From the NCBI RefSeq assembly GCF_019097595.1, contig NC_080731.1, positions 12,113,571 through 12,177,570 on the forward strand: a stretch of 64,000 nt of DNA. Direction: 5' to 3'. Both the position numbers and the translations under genes were made by a program. This DNA is from Hemibagrus wyckioides. Taxonomy: Eukaryota > Chordata > Actinopteri > Siluriformes > Bagridae. The notes beneath the pieces were generated by a model. The model saw nothing but the letters and a program-made list of their open reading frames with translations. It was not told the origin of the DNA and did not search any database. Shown here piece by piece: positions 14,001 to 23,400 of this stretch. Position 1 is the first letter of the stretch. Every line of letters starts with the position of its first letter.

Positions 14001-16752
14001 TTATTGTACGTTCATGGCAGCCAGTGTAGCCCCAAGCTTTTGTGTTTCTCTGCTTCGTTTTGACTAGGCAGCAGTGACCTATTTATAATCAGCGAAGGCT
14101 GTAGCATTTCAGAAGGGATTATGTTTTGTTTGGAAGTTTACTCTGTATGTAAAGCCTGGTGTTATTATTAACCTCTTAAACTCCCAGGACAGAACAGCAG
14201 GTCCATGCTTACATTCTGCACTCTCATAACTACACACCTTTACCGTTAGATTCACTGTAGTCATTAAATTATTCATAATCATTCCTGAATAATGCATCAG
14301 GTTTCTCAAATACTCAGATATCAGAGATAATGTTTTAACATTAGACGTTGTCACGAAGCAGGTTTAAAGGAAACCAGATGTAGATTTAGATCCCTAATGA
14401 GAAAGTGAGAGGCGACAGTAGCAAGAGACTCCCTGAGATGACCATAGGAAGAAAGCTTGAGAAGAACCAGACTTAAAAGAGAACAGCCTCCTCCGGGTGA
14501 CACTGAATCATGGACTTATAAAGTGTTACTACCGTACAAATGTATTCTGTTAAGTCTAACAGTACTAAGTACACTCACCATCCACTTTAATATGAACACC
14601 TCTACGTCTGATCATTTATGCATTTATTTAATCAGTGGATCATGTGGCAGCAGCACAATGTATACAACCATGTAGATACAGCTCAAGAGCTTCAGTTATA
14701 GGTTCACATATATTGATATACATGATTTATTTATACATATCAACCATTATGCTATGAACAAATGTTGTTTTATAATAAGACCTGGTGCTTGTTGTGTCTC
14801 AGATAGGTGTATGCAGACAGCCATGCTGAGTTCCTCGCCACCCTCACAGTCCATCACGACCTCGAACAGCAGAAAGCCTCGTAGACAGCGGCACCGAAGG
14901 TCCAACAGTGACCCTGTTCTCCTGGACCTGACTGCTAAGGGTACATGAACAACATTAGGGTGTGAAATATAGGTTCTATTTTCCATCACTCTTTCTGGAG
15001 GAAGTTGAGAGCATTGGCTGAGACCTGAGTGCTTAGTAATGAGTTACATTTATGAACACATAACTTGAAGGGCAACAGGTTTGTTGGCAAAGCAGATTAT
15101 GACCTATTTTCATTTGGGTTTATCTTTGGTGCATGTGTCAGACCCTGACCACTCTCTCTCTCTCTCTGTCTCTCACACACACCCACACTAAAAGCACTCA
15201 CAGTATATCCTGTGCCCCCTCCATATCTGTCAGCAACTTCATTAGACATATTTTAAATATAGAGCTGTCACTTTCAGGAACTCTGAGCTGTCTGTGCACT
15301 CAAACCTCTGAGGTATGGATCAATTTGCTGGGGTTTTGAACGTCATCAAAGAGATGGCTACAAATTACAAAGCAAAAAAGAGCCTACAGAATACATTGTT
15401 CAGGCTTTGTTTTATGACTTTCTCAAAGTAACTCCAATTTTTTTTTAAAACAGATCAGTAATGTAAATAATTAGCATGGTACAGAAACAAACTGCACTGA
15501 GAAAAGAAGAGGAAACGCAGATTTATAATAAATGCCTAAAGTTTTAAAATACTTTTAATATCTGAGACTCATGGTAGCTAGACTTCCATTTATGCATAGC
15601 AAAGTATTCCTTAAATCTTTTCCAACACTGTGGTTCATACCTCATTTCTCTCTTTTCCTCATTTCCCCCCCTTTTTTCCCAGCAGTAATGAGCTGTGAAG
15701 CAGCCACACAGACAGAAGTAGGTCCTGGGACTGCGGTTGGGTCGGGGCCTGAGACTGAGCATCCGGTCGTCACTCTGCGAAGGGGGAGGGGCAATCGCAG
15801 GCCACGCCCTTCCTCCATGGTGGACTACCAGAGCTACAGGGACACCAAGCTTTTAGTGGCACGTTTCCTGCAGCAGCAGTCGCCAATTAGCCTGACGCCA
15901 GAGGTGCAGGAGCTGATCAACAGCATTAAGAGTGTGCTGCGCTCCGATCAGGAACACATGGAAGAGGCTGTGCGCTGTGCCTCCTTCATCCAGCAGGTCA
16001 CACACAACATTTTACGGGTTATTATATCATCACAGCTCTAACGTATGATCATATTGTAAACGTGTCTAAGAGCGTGTCTAAGAGCTTATACACGTTTACA
16101 ATATGATCATATGTTAGATGTGAGGGATATACTTGTCTGACTGCTCACATGAATTGAATGGGTTTAATCCAAACACCAATAACTTCGAACTCAAATTTTT
16201 AATTGAAAATAAACACATTTCTGGGAGTGAAATCTCTATGGTTCTAATAAATACCCAAAATGTTAATGCACATTTAAATGATAATCTATTTTTAATATCA
16301 GGACAGTACATTAGTGGGTTTCATGTTTGTTTGTTTGTTTGTTTTTTAACCGGTACCTTTCTGCAATAAAGTTTATATATAATACAGCAGAAAAATATAC
16401 TAAAAACAGTATTATAATTGTTCCTATTGAGAAGGTCCTGATTCTGGCTGTTATTCTGCAGGTAATGAGTGTGTCAGAGAGAGGGCAGGGGCAGGGGCAG
16501 GCGCCGTGTGCCAGACAGACGCAGCCAGACGGCACGTCTCACACACTGCCTCTGCGAAAGCGTCCAGGACTCCTACACCTGCGCAGCTGTGGAGACCTCA
16601 GCACGTTCACCTGGGCAGAGCTGCAGGTCAGCGGGCAGAGCAGACCGAGCTCCCGGGCCAACTCCAGGACGGGTTTTCGGACTGGATCCCGCCGGCAGGC
16701 ACAGGAGCGACCACACAGCCTGATAGGTGTCTCACGAGAAACCATAATCTAA
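4431..16752 (+). CDS. entrep1: ENTREP1 (FAM189A2), endosomal transmembrane epsin interactor; whole gene, 11 exons
   Basis: Joined exons: 4431-4724, 5598-5654, 8080-8190, 10259-10372, 10514-10621, 10775-10905, 12213-12345, 12642-12720, 14803-14940, 15683-15996, 16462-16752. They give 1,770 bases, 589 aa and a TAA stop, with all phases consistent. Four hydrophobic segments are visible (about residues 55-80, 99-114, 118-140 and 194-220), arranged like the CD20/MS4A-type FAM189 family. The cytosolic tail carries PPSY (255-258) and PPPY (301-304), which in this family recruit WW domains of NEDD4-family ligases such as ITCH. Known role: endosomal adaptor that binds epsin and promotes receptor (CXCR4) endocytosis. 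The start is the first ATG after an in-frame stop, and MSLPVVLPGSCC matches the mammalian N terminus as I recall it. ENTREP2 (FAM189A1) is the alternative, but the neighbouring gene being apba1 rather than apba2 favours ENTREP1. Confidence 0.92.
5598..5654 (+). CDS. entrep1: entrep1 coding exon 2
   Basis: 57 bases, residues 99-117 (VILSGIIGLTTWKRPMLLL), forming the second membrane hairpin. Acceptor is ttctccacag, donor is TTG|gtacgt, and both ends are phase 0. Confidence 0.92.
8044..8072 (+). repeat. (CT)n microsatellite at exon 3 acceptor
   Basis: Pure CT dinucleotide run ending seven bases before the exon 3 junction, forming the polypyrimidine tract. Length change here could alter splicing efficiency. 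Confidence 0.95.
8080..8190 (+). CDS. entrep1: entrep1 coding exon 3
   Basis: Residues 118-154: third membrane segment (VNLFVLLSMVCILLNLAGF), then CCQGAQLVSSTIHCQL. The acceptor gtgttag follows an uninterrupted CT repeat (8044-8072) that acts as its polypyrimidine tract. Donor is CTG|gtgaga. Confidence 0.93.
8939..9400 (-). mobile_element. Decayed Tc1-like element in entrep1 intron 3
   Basis: Starts after a TA with cagatcagccataacatta, matching the terminal repeat of the element at 48916-49288 (cactgatggggcataacatt). On the minus strand, translated fragments resemble Tc1 transposase, and the segments TAGCTATCACAATTTGGCCC and CCTGCTTCCAG near 9279-9350 belong to the same family. The interior is deleted and the far terminal repeat is not recognisable, so the right end is approximate. 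It is non-functional. Confidence 0.75.
9885..10135 (+). repeat. Degenerate SINE-type repeat
   Basis: A T-rich run is followed by CATGGGGTTTCTCCGGGTTC, ACTCACCTTCCAAAAACTTG, GTGCCCTGCAATGGACTGG and a CACCCTGACCAGGATACAGTGG end. This is the same body seen more completely at 41850-42173 and 60297-60568. Confidence 0.7.
10259..10372 (+). CDS. entrep1: entrep1 coding exon 4
   Basis: Residues 155-192, a cysteine-rich extracellular/lumenal loop (CNCC, KCQDED, TSCASM). Acceptor is tattgcag. The donor is AAG|gttcga, a poor match to consensus beyond GT. It is supported by the next exon completing LLK-KVLFAL as in the family. Confidence 0.88.
10514..10621 (+). CDS. entrep1: entrep1 coding exon 5
   Basis: Residues 193-228: fourth membrane segment (KVLFALCALNALTTVVCLIA), then the basic stop-transfer end TRRPCM. 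Acceptor is ttttttccag, donor is ATG|gtaaga. Confidence 0.93.
10775..10905 (+). CDS. entrep1: entrep1 coding exon 6 (first PY motif)
   Basis: Residues 229-271 plus two bases of codon 272. It contains an acidic run, IPDPDDFVPP, and PPSY (residues 255-258), a PPxY motif expected to bind WW domains. Acceptor is tcctgccag, donor is CGCAG|gtaaca. Codon 272 (Arg) is split with exon 7. Confidence 0.92.
10906..12212 (+). other. entrep1 intron 6
   Basis: 1.3 kb of AT-rich sequence. No second gene, RNA or recognisable transposon was found. Confidence 0.5.
12213..12345 (+). CDS. entrep1: entrep1 coding exon 7 (second PY motif)
   Basis: Last base of codon 272, then residues 273-316: MFGDSVIPLPHIYGARIKG, VEVFCPLDPPPPYEAV and a Gln/Ala-rich end. 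PPPY lies at residues 301-304. Acceptor is ttcctccag, donor is CAG|gtaaac. This is the most family-diagnostic exon. Confidence 0.94.
12352..12480 (-). repeat. tRNA-type SINE, truncated
   Basis: Contains the recurring block TACATTTGGCAGATG..GTCCAA, then TTGAGGGTTAAGGGTCTTGCTCAAGGGCCC. Shared with 23049-23231, 50318-50470, 53290-53470 and 56820-56962. The tRNA-like head is missing here. Confidence 0.75.
12642..12720 (+). CDS. entrep1: entrep1 coding exon 8
   Basis: Residues 317-342 plus one base. The segment is acidic and low in conservation (VLDHEVQVTDQSEGVPHCSE). The acceptor tatatatttag has an AT-rich rather than pyrimidine-rich tract. Donor is G|gtaagc. It is supported mainly by phase continuity (1 then 1) with its neighbours. 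Confidence 0.75.
12721..14802 (+). other. entrep1 intron 8
   Basis: 2.1 kb with no coding signal on either strand. It contains a fragment of a dispersed repeat at about 14395-14540. Confidence 0.5.
14395..14540 (+). repeat. Dispersed repeat fragment (GGAAGAAA..GAACCAGA family)
   Basis: The block ATAGGAAGAAAGCTTGAGAA, GAACCAGACTTAAAAGAGAAC and CTCCTCCGGGTGACACTG recurs at 39945-40230 and 54815-55045. The class is not known to me. Confidence 0.65.
14803..14940 (+). CDS. entrep1: entrep1 coding exon 9
   Basis: Completes codon 343 (Asp) and encodes residues 344-388, Ser/Arg-rich, with RRSNSDPVLLDL near the end. Acceptor is gttgtgtctcag, donor is AAGG|gtacat, phase 1 out. The SKSDPVL-like motif recurs in the mammalian protein as I remember it. 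Confidence 0.85.
15152..15187 (+). repeat. (TC)n/(CA)n microsatellite
   Basis: CTCTCTCT tract running into CACACAC inside entrep1 intron 9. Confidence 0.9.
15683..15996 (+). CDS. entrep1: entrep1 coding exon 10
   Basis: Residues 389-493: SCEAATQTE, VTLRRGRGNRRPRPSSMVDY, RDTKLLVARFLQQ and an IKSVLRSDQEHMEEAVRCAS helix. The acceptor is a tandem cccagCAG: using 15683 inserts Ala-Val, using 15686 gives Val only. Donor is CAG|gtcaca, phase 0. Confidence 0.92.
16038..16117. repeat. 28-bp inverted repeat (hairpin) in entrep1 intron 10
   Basis: Arms 16038-16065 and 16090-16117 are reverse complements over 28 bases with one mismatch (a G:U pair in RNA). The 24-base loop holds most of a direct repeat of GTGTCTAAGAGC. 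It lies 41 bases after exon 10. No coding, and no terminal-repeat transposon is visible around it. Confidence 0.9.
16462..16752 (+). CDS. entrep1: entrep1 coding exon 11 and stop
   Basis: Residues 494-589, basic and Ser/Arg-rich. It contains KRPGLLHLRSCGDLSTFTWA and the conserved C-terminal PHSLIGVSRETII, then TAA at 16750-16752. Acceptor is attctgcag. The exon is GC-rich relative to the flanking introns, as expected for coding sequence. Confidence 0.93.
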   Translation, partial: VMSVSERGQGQGQAPCARQTQPDGTSHTLPLRKRPGLLHLRSCGDLSTFTWAELQVSGQSRPSSRANSRTGFRTGSRRQAQERPHSLIGVSRETII

Positions 16753-17026
16753 AAGCTGAAAGCTTCTGTTCCTAAATCCTATGTCCTAAATGACGCAAGA
16801 TATGCTTTCTTTTTTTTTTTTTTTTTTACAAGAAAGTCTGTGTTTGTAGTATTCTAATATTAATAAGTGTGAGTTTTCTATGTTTTACATAAAGCTGTGG
16901 CACAGTTCTTACTTCTGCACTGCACTAAACAGCAGAATCTCTACTGCTGGATATTTACAGCAGTAATGATGCACTGCTTCCCCTGAAACCTTGCTAAACA
17001 AACACCTTCATGAGATGAAGATGGCA

Positions 17027-17032
17027 AATAAA
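17027..17032 (+). terminator. Candidate entrep1 poly(A) signal
   Basis: AATAAA about 275 bases after the stop codon. It is the first canonical hexamer on this strand. Cleavage position is not determined. Confidence 0.5.
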
Positions 17033-17802
17033 ACTAATGTTAGACTGAGACTGACTTTAGGGAGTAAAAAGTCTAATCACTGAATAGCAAATGATTTATA
17101 TAGTTTATTTTATTTATAAAGATTTTTTTTTACTGTTTTATATCAAATATACCGTTTTCACTGAAACCCAATGAACAGAAGCAGCTTAGTTATATAACTC
17201 GGTTATTATAATTATAACACAAACCTTAAACAAGATAATAAACTCCTGCATCGCCCCCTAGTGCTGTAATGACTTTCGGCTCAAAATACACCTTCATATT
17301 AAATGGACTTTTCCAGTTTTCAGCACTTTATCATTTAGTTACAACAATGCGGATAACTCTGAACACAGTGATCCAAAAAAATTCCCCAGAATATAACATG
17401 CTAATTCTATTTTATTTTATTGATTTCGTCACCTGTATTTGAATCATGTTTATATATTTCTCTCCCTGAATACTTCCTGAATTCAAGGTGCATGTGCACA
17501 TGTATTACAACCAAACAAGCCTAAATGAGGGGATACGTATTAAGATAAGATCACTCTACCAAGTCTGTGAAGCTGATGGTTTTGTCTGTCCGTGCCCTCG
17601 TCGCTTCGGTTTTAAAACATGTATCATAAACTACAAGGGCTAAATAAACTCTTTGTAAAAAGAAAAATGAGTGTGAGGACATGTGCAGTTGTAGGTGGTG
17701 GTGGTGGTGTTGGGCCTGTGGAAAGATGCTCCTCCTCCTGCTCCTTGCTAAAAAACAAAAAAACACACAGGAAGCTTGTGTATATATTTTCTCATTAAGT
17801 CA

Positions 17803-17808
17803 TTTATT
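17803..17808 (-). terminator. Candidate apba1 poly(A) signal
   Basis: AATAAA on the minus strand, about 2.6 kb after the apba1 stop. Another candidate is at 17924-17929. The choice between them cannot be made without transcripts. Confidence 0.3.
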
Positions 17809-20419
17809 GTCGTAAATACTGTTACAAACATTCCTGCTATGGCGTAGGAATGTGGCTCAATGATTCATCACAGAAAAAGCTCGCAAATAAATAAACATTG
17901 CCATTGCTTTACAGAAAGTGTTATTTATTTTTTTTCCCTATTTCTTTACCATATAGACAAACATAGATATAAGTTTAAATACATTCAGAGCGAGTGCATA
18001 AGAAACACTAGTCAAACCCACCATCTACTCTCGTCTTTATCTCCTAATTATAACAACAACACGAGGCCCTGTGTTTACTCTCGCAGTACAGACACCAGTG
18101 TGTACTTCACATCTGTGTGTTCAGTGTGTGTTTTTGTTTTGTTTTTTTGGGGCGAATTTTAGTCTTGACTGTGTTTCACCAAAGACCATAAAGCAGCGCA
18201 TACAGTGATTTTTGATATATTCTCTCATGTAAACCCATCCAAAGCCAACAACATCATTAAAGCTTGCATATATGTGGCCTTGTTTGTATACACAGAACTG
18301 CAGTATTGACGTTTATATTTGAATAAGTGAATCAGAACCGATTGCTCCGTGAAAATGAGCCTGTTCACTGGATTAAATGGTCACACTTCAGCTTAATGCA
18401 GTCGTTTTGAAATAACCATAATGCCATTGTCACATCCCGGAAACTGCAGAAATCTTCTCGGATCAAGATAAAGAGCGTATGGAAGAGAGTACTACACGAA
18501 TCCCACCTTCTTGCCCGCTGCTTTGCGAATCTTAAATGTACATACTGTATATACACAATCACTGGATGTGTATACTGAAATGTATGTGCGTATATAAATA
18601 TATATTTATATGCAGTTATGTAGCTGGTCTTTGTTTTTTTTGTTTTTTTAACCGTGGAGTAATTTGTCGTCACACATCACACCCACTACTAGCATGAATG
18701 CATACCAAGGACATGATAGACCATGCTTAAGAAAAGTGACGCTGTCCTGCTTGGGCATCCATGGAAATTAGAGCAGTCGTAAGGCAAGGATGTTGAGAGA
18801 TGAGACCCAAAGCTGTGTGTACAAGAGCCACGTTTAGGTATATGACACTCACATACTGCAGCAATAATGTGGCCTGTGACTGTGAATGTAGACGTTAATC
18901 CATGGTACCATTAATATCACAATGCTTCATAGTTCTGTTCAGGTTAAATATGCACCTATACCTGCGGTATTACTGATACACCAGTACCAAGCATTTCACA
19001 ACATCATTTCTATCACAGTATCAGCTGTATTGTTTCGTCGGTGACTTAGCGGAGATCAGCCAGGGCAGTGAAAGATAAATTTTCTATAAAACACCTAATC
19101 TGGGGAGAACTCTCAGTCTATCACATTTATGAGGGCAAAACACTGAAGAGCTGAAGGAATTAAAATGTCGAATGCTGAAAAATAAACTCGATTTTAACTT
19201 CAAACTAAAATAAAATCATAGGCCAGTTTATGACTTATAACCCTTTATAAACATATTTCTTCAAATAATAATTTTCAAGTATAAATATTTTTTTTTTCCC
19301 CAAACCAAAATAAAATACTTCATACACATACAAACGGAATTATCCTCGAATATAAAGGATCGATATGAAAAATTTGAGGGAAAAAAAAAGAAAAGAAAAA
19401 TATGTTCTGTACACTAAGGGAAAAAGTGGAAATGATTCAGTCACCACACAATGTCACAGAAGAGAAATCCAGACAAATAAAAACACTGAATCATTCTGAA
19501 ACTTGTACATCATTTTCATATATTCTTTCACTGACTAAATTCTAAGTCAGACTAAATTTGGTCTTTTCTTCTCGCCGCTAAAGAAGTTCGTCTTATGTTT
19601 CTCTGTGCTGCATTATGATTTGATCAACTCTGAGTTGTTTCTGTATGGCGTCACTATTTTAAGGCCACATTGTGCAAACCCACTATTATCAAATTTATGA
19701 TGGTAACTGGAAAGTCGAATGACGATTTATATTGTACTGGTTTTAAATATTGTGCCTAGATTATTGGTAAGTTCATAAAATAAAGGTGTACTGAGAATGC
19801 CTGTGGATTTTAGGTAAAGGAGTCTTTGAGGACCCTTTCTGTACATGTGACCACAGAGCACACGGTTCTTGTTTACTCTAATTAGCCGTTACTCAGAGGA
19901 ATGCACACTTACAGCCTGCAGTTCCTCAGAAATGTTTAGTCCGCTTCTCCACAATCTGGCTAACAGCTGCAGGTTTATAACTTGAATGGAGGAGAATAAA
20001 GCTGGAATGCTTGATGGTTGCCAGGTTCAAATAAATCACATTGGGGGGAGAAAAAAGTTTCCATAAATAACATCAATCTCACTGGATGTCCAAACAGTGT
20101 GAAACTCTGATCAGATTGTAATAGAACGTAAATATGAATTTTAATCAGTGGAGTTTCGGGAAGGTCGTCACTGAGCTCGTACATTCTGTGTCTGTGTCAA
20201 GATTTTCCACCTGGATGGGGAGACGTGTGCAGAACTAGAGGTTTTACAGGCTGAAAGCCTTGTGCTGACAGGAAGTGGACAGGCAGTAGGGAGAAAGTGA
20301 AACTGTGGATAAATAGTGGACATTGAATCACTCACACAGTCCACAGGGTAAAGATCAGGGTGAGGTGAGGTTAGGTGAGGTGAGGTGAGGTCAGGAGGTT
20401 GAGGGTATCTTTGTGGCTT

Positions 20420-20491
20420 TTAGATGTAAACTGGCTGCTCCTGGGCTGTCAACAGGCGGTACATGGCAGCAGGCATAGTCTTCATGTGAAT
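20420..20491 (-). CDS. apba1: apba1 last coding exon
   Basis: Residues 882-904 ([20 protein letters not shown], then VYI) and TAA at 20422-20420. The PVYI end is the family's conserved tail that folds back on PDZ1. Acceptor is aaacag. Confidence 0.96.
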   Translation of the reverse strand: MHMKTMPAAMYRLLTAQEQPVYI

Positions 20492-23400
20492 CTGTTTATA
20501 GACAAAACAAGACATTATATACTGTATACATTTCATATAGGACACACAGCACTATTCCACAATTATTATAATCCTCGTCACACAGAGCCACGTGTTTATA
20601 TGTAACATAACATCCTACACAGCCTTACCTCACCAACTGCATTGGACAGAATGTGTACAATCTTCTCATGAGGAGTCGCCACCACGCTCTGGCCGTTGAT
20701 CTCGATGATGCGGTGACCAACACGAACACCACCTCGTTCTGCTATCCCTCCTCTCATAAGGCTGCAAATCTACAGGACAGAATGCTTTAACATGCTGACA
20801 GCACTAACATTAAAGCAACACTCCACCATTTTCCAGCCTCATCTTTAAATAACTGTAATCTGTACATCTGCTGCAGTCACGCAGTGTCACGTCAACACAT
20901 TTCTTTAAACTTAGAAAAGAACAGAAATAAAAAAAACAAACAACTACAACAATAAAAAATCCTGCTTTTTCTGGCAGCCCGTTCCCCACACTGCTCCTCC
21001 CTGGTTACCAACACCTGCATCTTGTTTCATTTGTTCCACAGGACTGTGTATTTCCCCCCAATTTAGTGACGCCATGCAATTTTCCAGGTTGATGTTTACT
21101 CTTGTTTGTTCTCTGTCTTCCTGTTCTGTTGTTCGTATAACCTCTTGCTTAACCTATTAGTGTTTTGTGTTGTTTTACCTGTTGCAATTAGTGTACGTAA
21201 TTAGCTTACCGTTTTTAGTCTACTGCCTGTTTTGCTCCTTTTTGCCTCATTATGGCCTTTGTAATTGGCTTGGCTTAGCAATTTGTTTGCTAATTTCCCC
21301 CCTTTTGATTACTTACCCGTATTTAGTATTAAGCTTCTGCATTAGTGTTGATCCTCGATCTAGGCTGGGTCATTACATTTATTCACTAATAACTAGGGGT
21401 CTATGGGCAGATGTTAAAATCTGGCAACACATAAACCATGCAACTAAATAACACAGATTACAAATATTACAGTCTAACAATGGGGATTGTATAGTACAAA
21501 AAAGTATGACTTTATACCATAATGTCACTAAATCCTCTCTGGTTTCAAACTTCTGTTAAAAATCTAAGGGCACTTGATGAATTCTGTCAAGAACCATTAA
21601 AAAGTGTTAAATGTCTTAGGATGAGACCGATATGAGAGAAGCTTTTCTTATGGAATATTATCTAACATCGGAACACAAAAAGTACAGCACAATATAAAGT
21701 ACTTTCAGTCTATCCAGGACATTTTGTTGTATCCTTTTGCAGTCAAACCAAACCTGGGGCATTTCTGTATTTACTCTGAGCTCAGGTAACTGTAGATATT
21801 TGCATACAGGTTTTACTTACAAATATCTTGAACAAGGATTTAACTTTCTCACAGAAATAGTCTATCGTAATGGGATATACACTACAGCTGCAATAGTTAG
21901 ACACATATTATATTGAAATATACTATTCCTATATAGTATATTAGGAATATTATATACTACGGAATATAAGAATTCCTTTAAGAAAAAAATACCCACAATG
22001 CCATTCTGCACGCTGAACCCCAACTGATATCTCAGGTCTGGCCTTCTGATGAGCACGGTGGTGACTGGTGGGCATCGCACAATATTAAGCTTGATCCTGG
22101 ACTGGTTCTTCAGCCCCTGAGGGAACGAGATCACAATTGTACATCATTGTTTTACTCAGTACTCAGTGCTTGGGGCAGCATCTGAAACCAATGAAAAAAT
22201 AACTAGAGAAAGATGTAAGACATGAGCAAATCATAAGCTGTGCACCTTGATGATGCTCTGACAGGTGGAGAGAGGAAGTCCAACCAGACTGGTGCCATTA
22301 ATAGACATGATCTGGTCTCCAATATTCAGTCTCCCAGATTTTTCTGCTGGCCCAGCATGCATCATGTTAGCAATGATGACCGTAGGAAGGATGGAGCCCC
22401 AGCCTGACTCTACAATCACCACTCCTAGGATCTCTCCTTTCTGCTTCTCTATGTAAACCTGAGCAACACACACATACATTCACTCTGTATAATCTCATTG
22501 CCTTGACTATAGCTCAACAGAGTCACTCTGTCCTGCAAACAAACAGCATTTTTCACTTACGTCTTTACAGTTCTCTGACTTGGAGAAGTGTATGAGGTCA
22601 TCGTTGTACATGTCCTGTGTGTTAAGGAGGTCGCTGTACTCTTTCTGGCTCAGGTCCTCAGGGTTGATGCCATTGGCGCGCAGGAATTCCTGATATGCTA
22701 CACTGAAAGCCTGGCCAATGGACTGTGCTATGAGTTGGGCCTGAGGACAAGGAGAAAAGGGAGCGATAAAAAAAATACAATTAGAACAATGTAGGAACAA
22801 ACCTTCTCTCTAATAAGTAGCATAATACGTTATTCAGTACAAATGCACACTCACATTGACAGTCATCATCCTTGAGCTGAGACTTTTTATCAGATTTCCA
22901 GATACTTTTCTTAACATGCTATCCAATGATAAAGCATAGGCACTTTTTTTTTTCCATTTTGAAAGAGTAAGTGCAAATCTAGCATCATTTAAAAAGCCTT
23001 TAAATGAAGAATTAATCACTGAGGAGTTAATGGACAAAATGCCACAGATTTATGGCATTTGGCAGATGATCTTATCCAAAGCAACTTACATTTATTTCAT
23101 TTATACACCTGAGCAGCTCAGGGTTAAAGGTCTTTCTCAAGGGCTCAGCAGTGGCAGTTTGGGTGGTCCTGAGATTTGAACCCACAACTGATCTGTAGTC
23201 TAATATCCCAACCACTGAGCTACTACATCCCAACTTATGTCTGGTACTGACACCCCAACAACTGCCCTAGATTTTCATAGTGTTTCCAGGTAAAGATCTA
23301 CCAACATGCTAACAGCTACCAACCACGGAGGGTGAAGGTTAAAAGGTGCTTCCTGCAAGACACGTAAAGTCGACTAACTATATCTTTTCAATCTGCTGCT

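Larger units (their letters stand above)
16753..20419. other. Tail-to-tail intergenic interval with both 3' UTRs
   Basis: 3.67 kb between the entrep1 stop (+) and the apba1 stop (-). Plus-strand AATAAA at 17027-17032 is the best entrep1 poly(A) signal. Minus-strand AATAAA candidates (TTTATT on plus) lie at 17803-17808 and 17924-17929, which would give apba1 a 3' UTR of about 2.6 kb. No additional gene is apparent. Confidence 0.6.

Noticed and set aside
4431..16752. Assignment to ENTREP2 (FAM189A1)
   Set aside because: Paralogue is similar, but the MSLPVVLPGSCC start as I recall it and the apba1 neighbour favour ENTREP1; ENTREP2 would be expected beside apba2.
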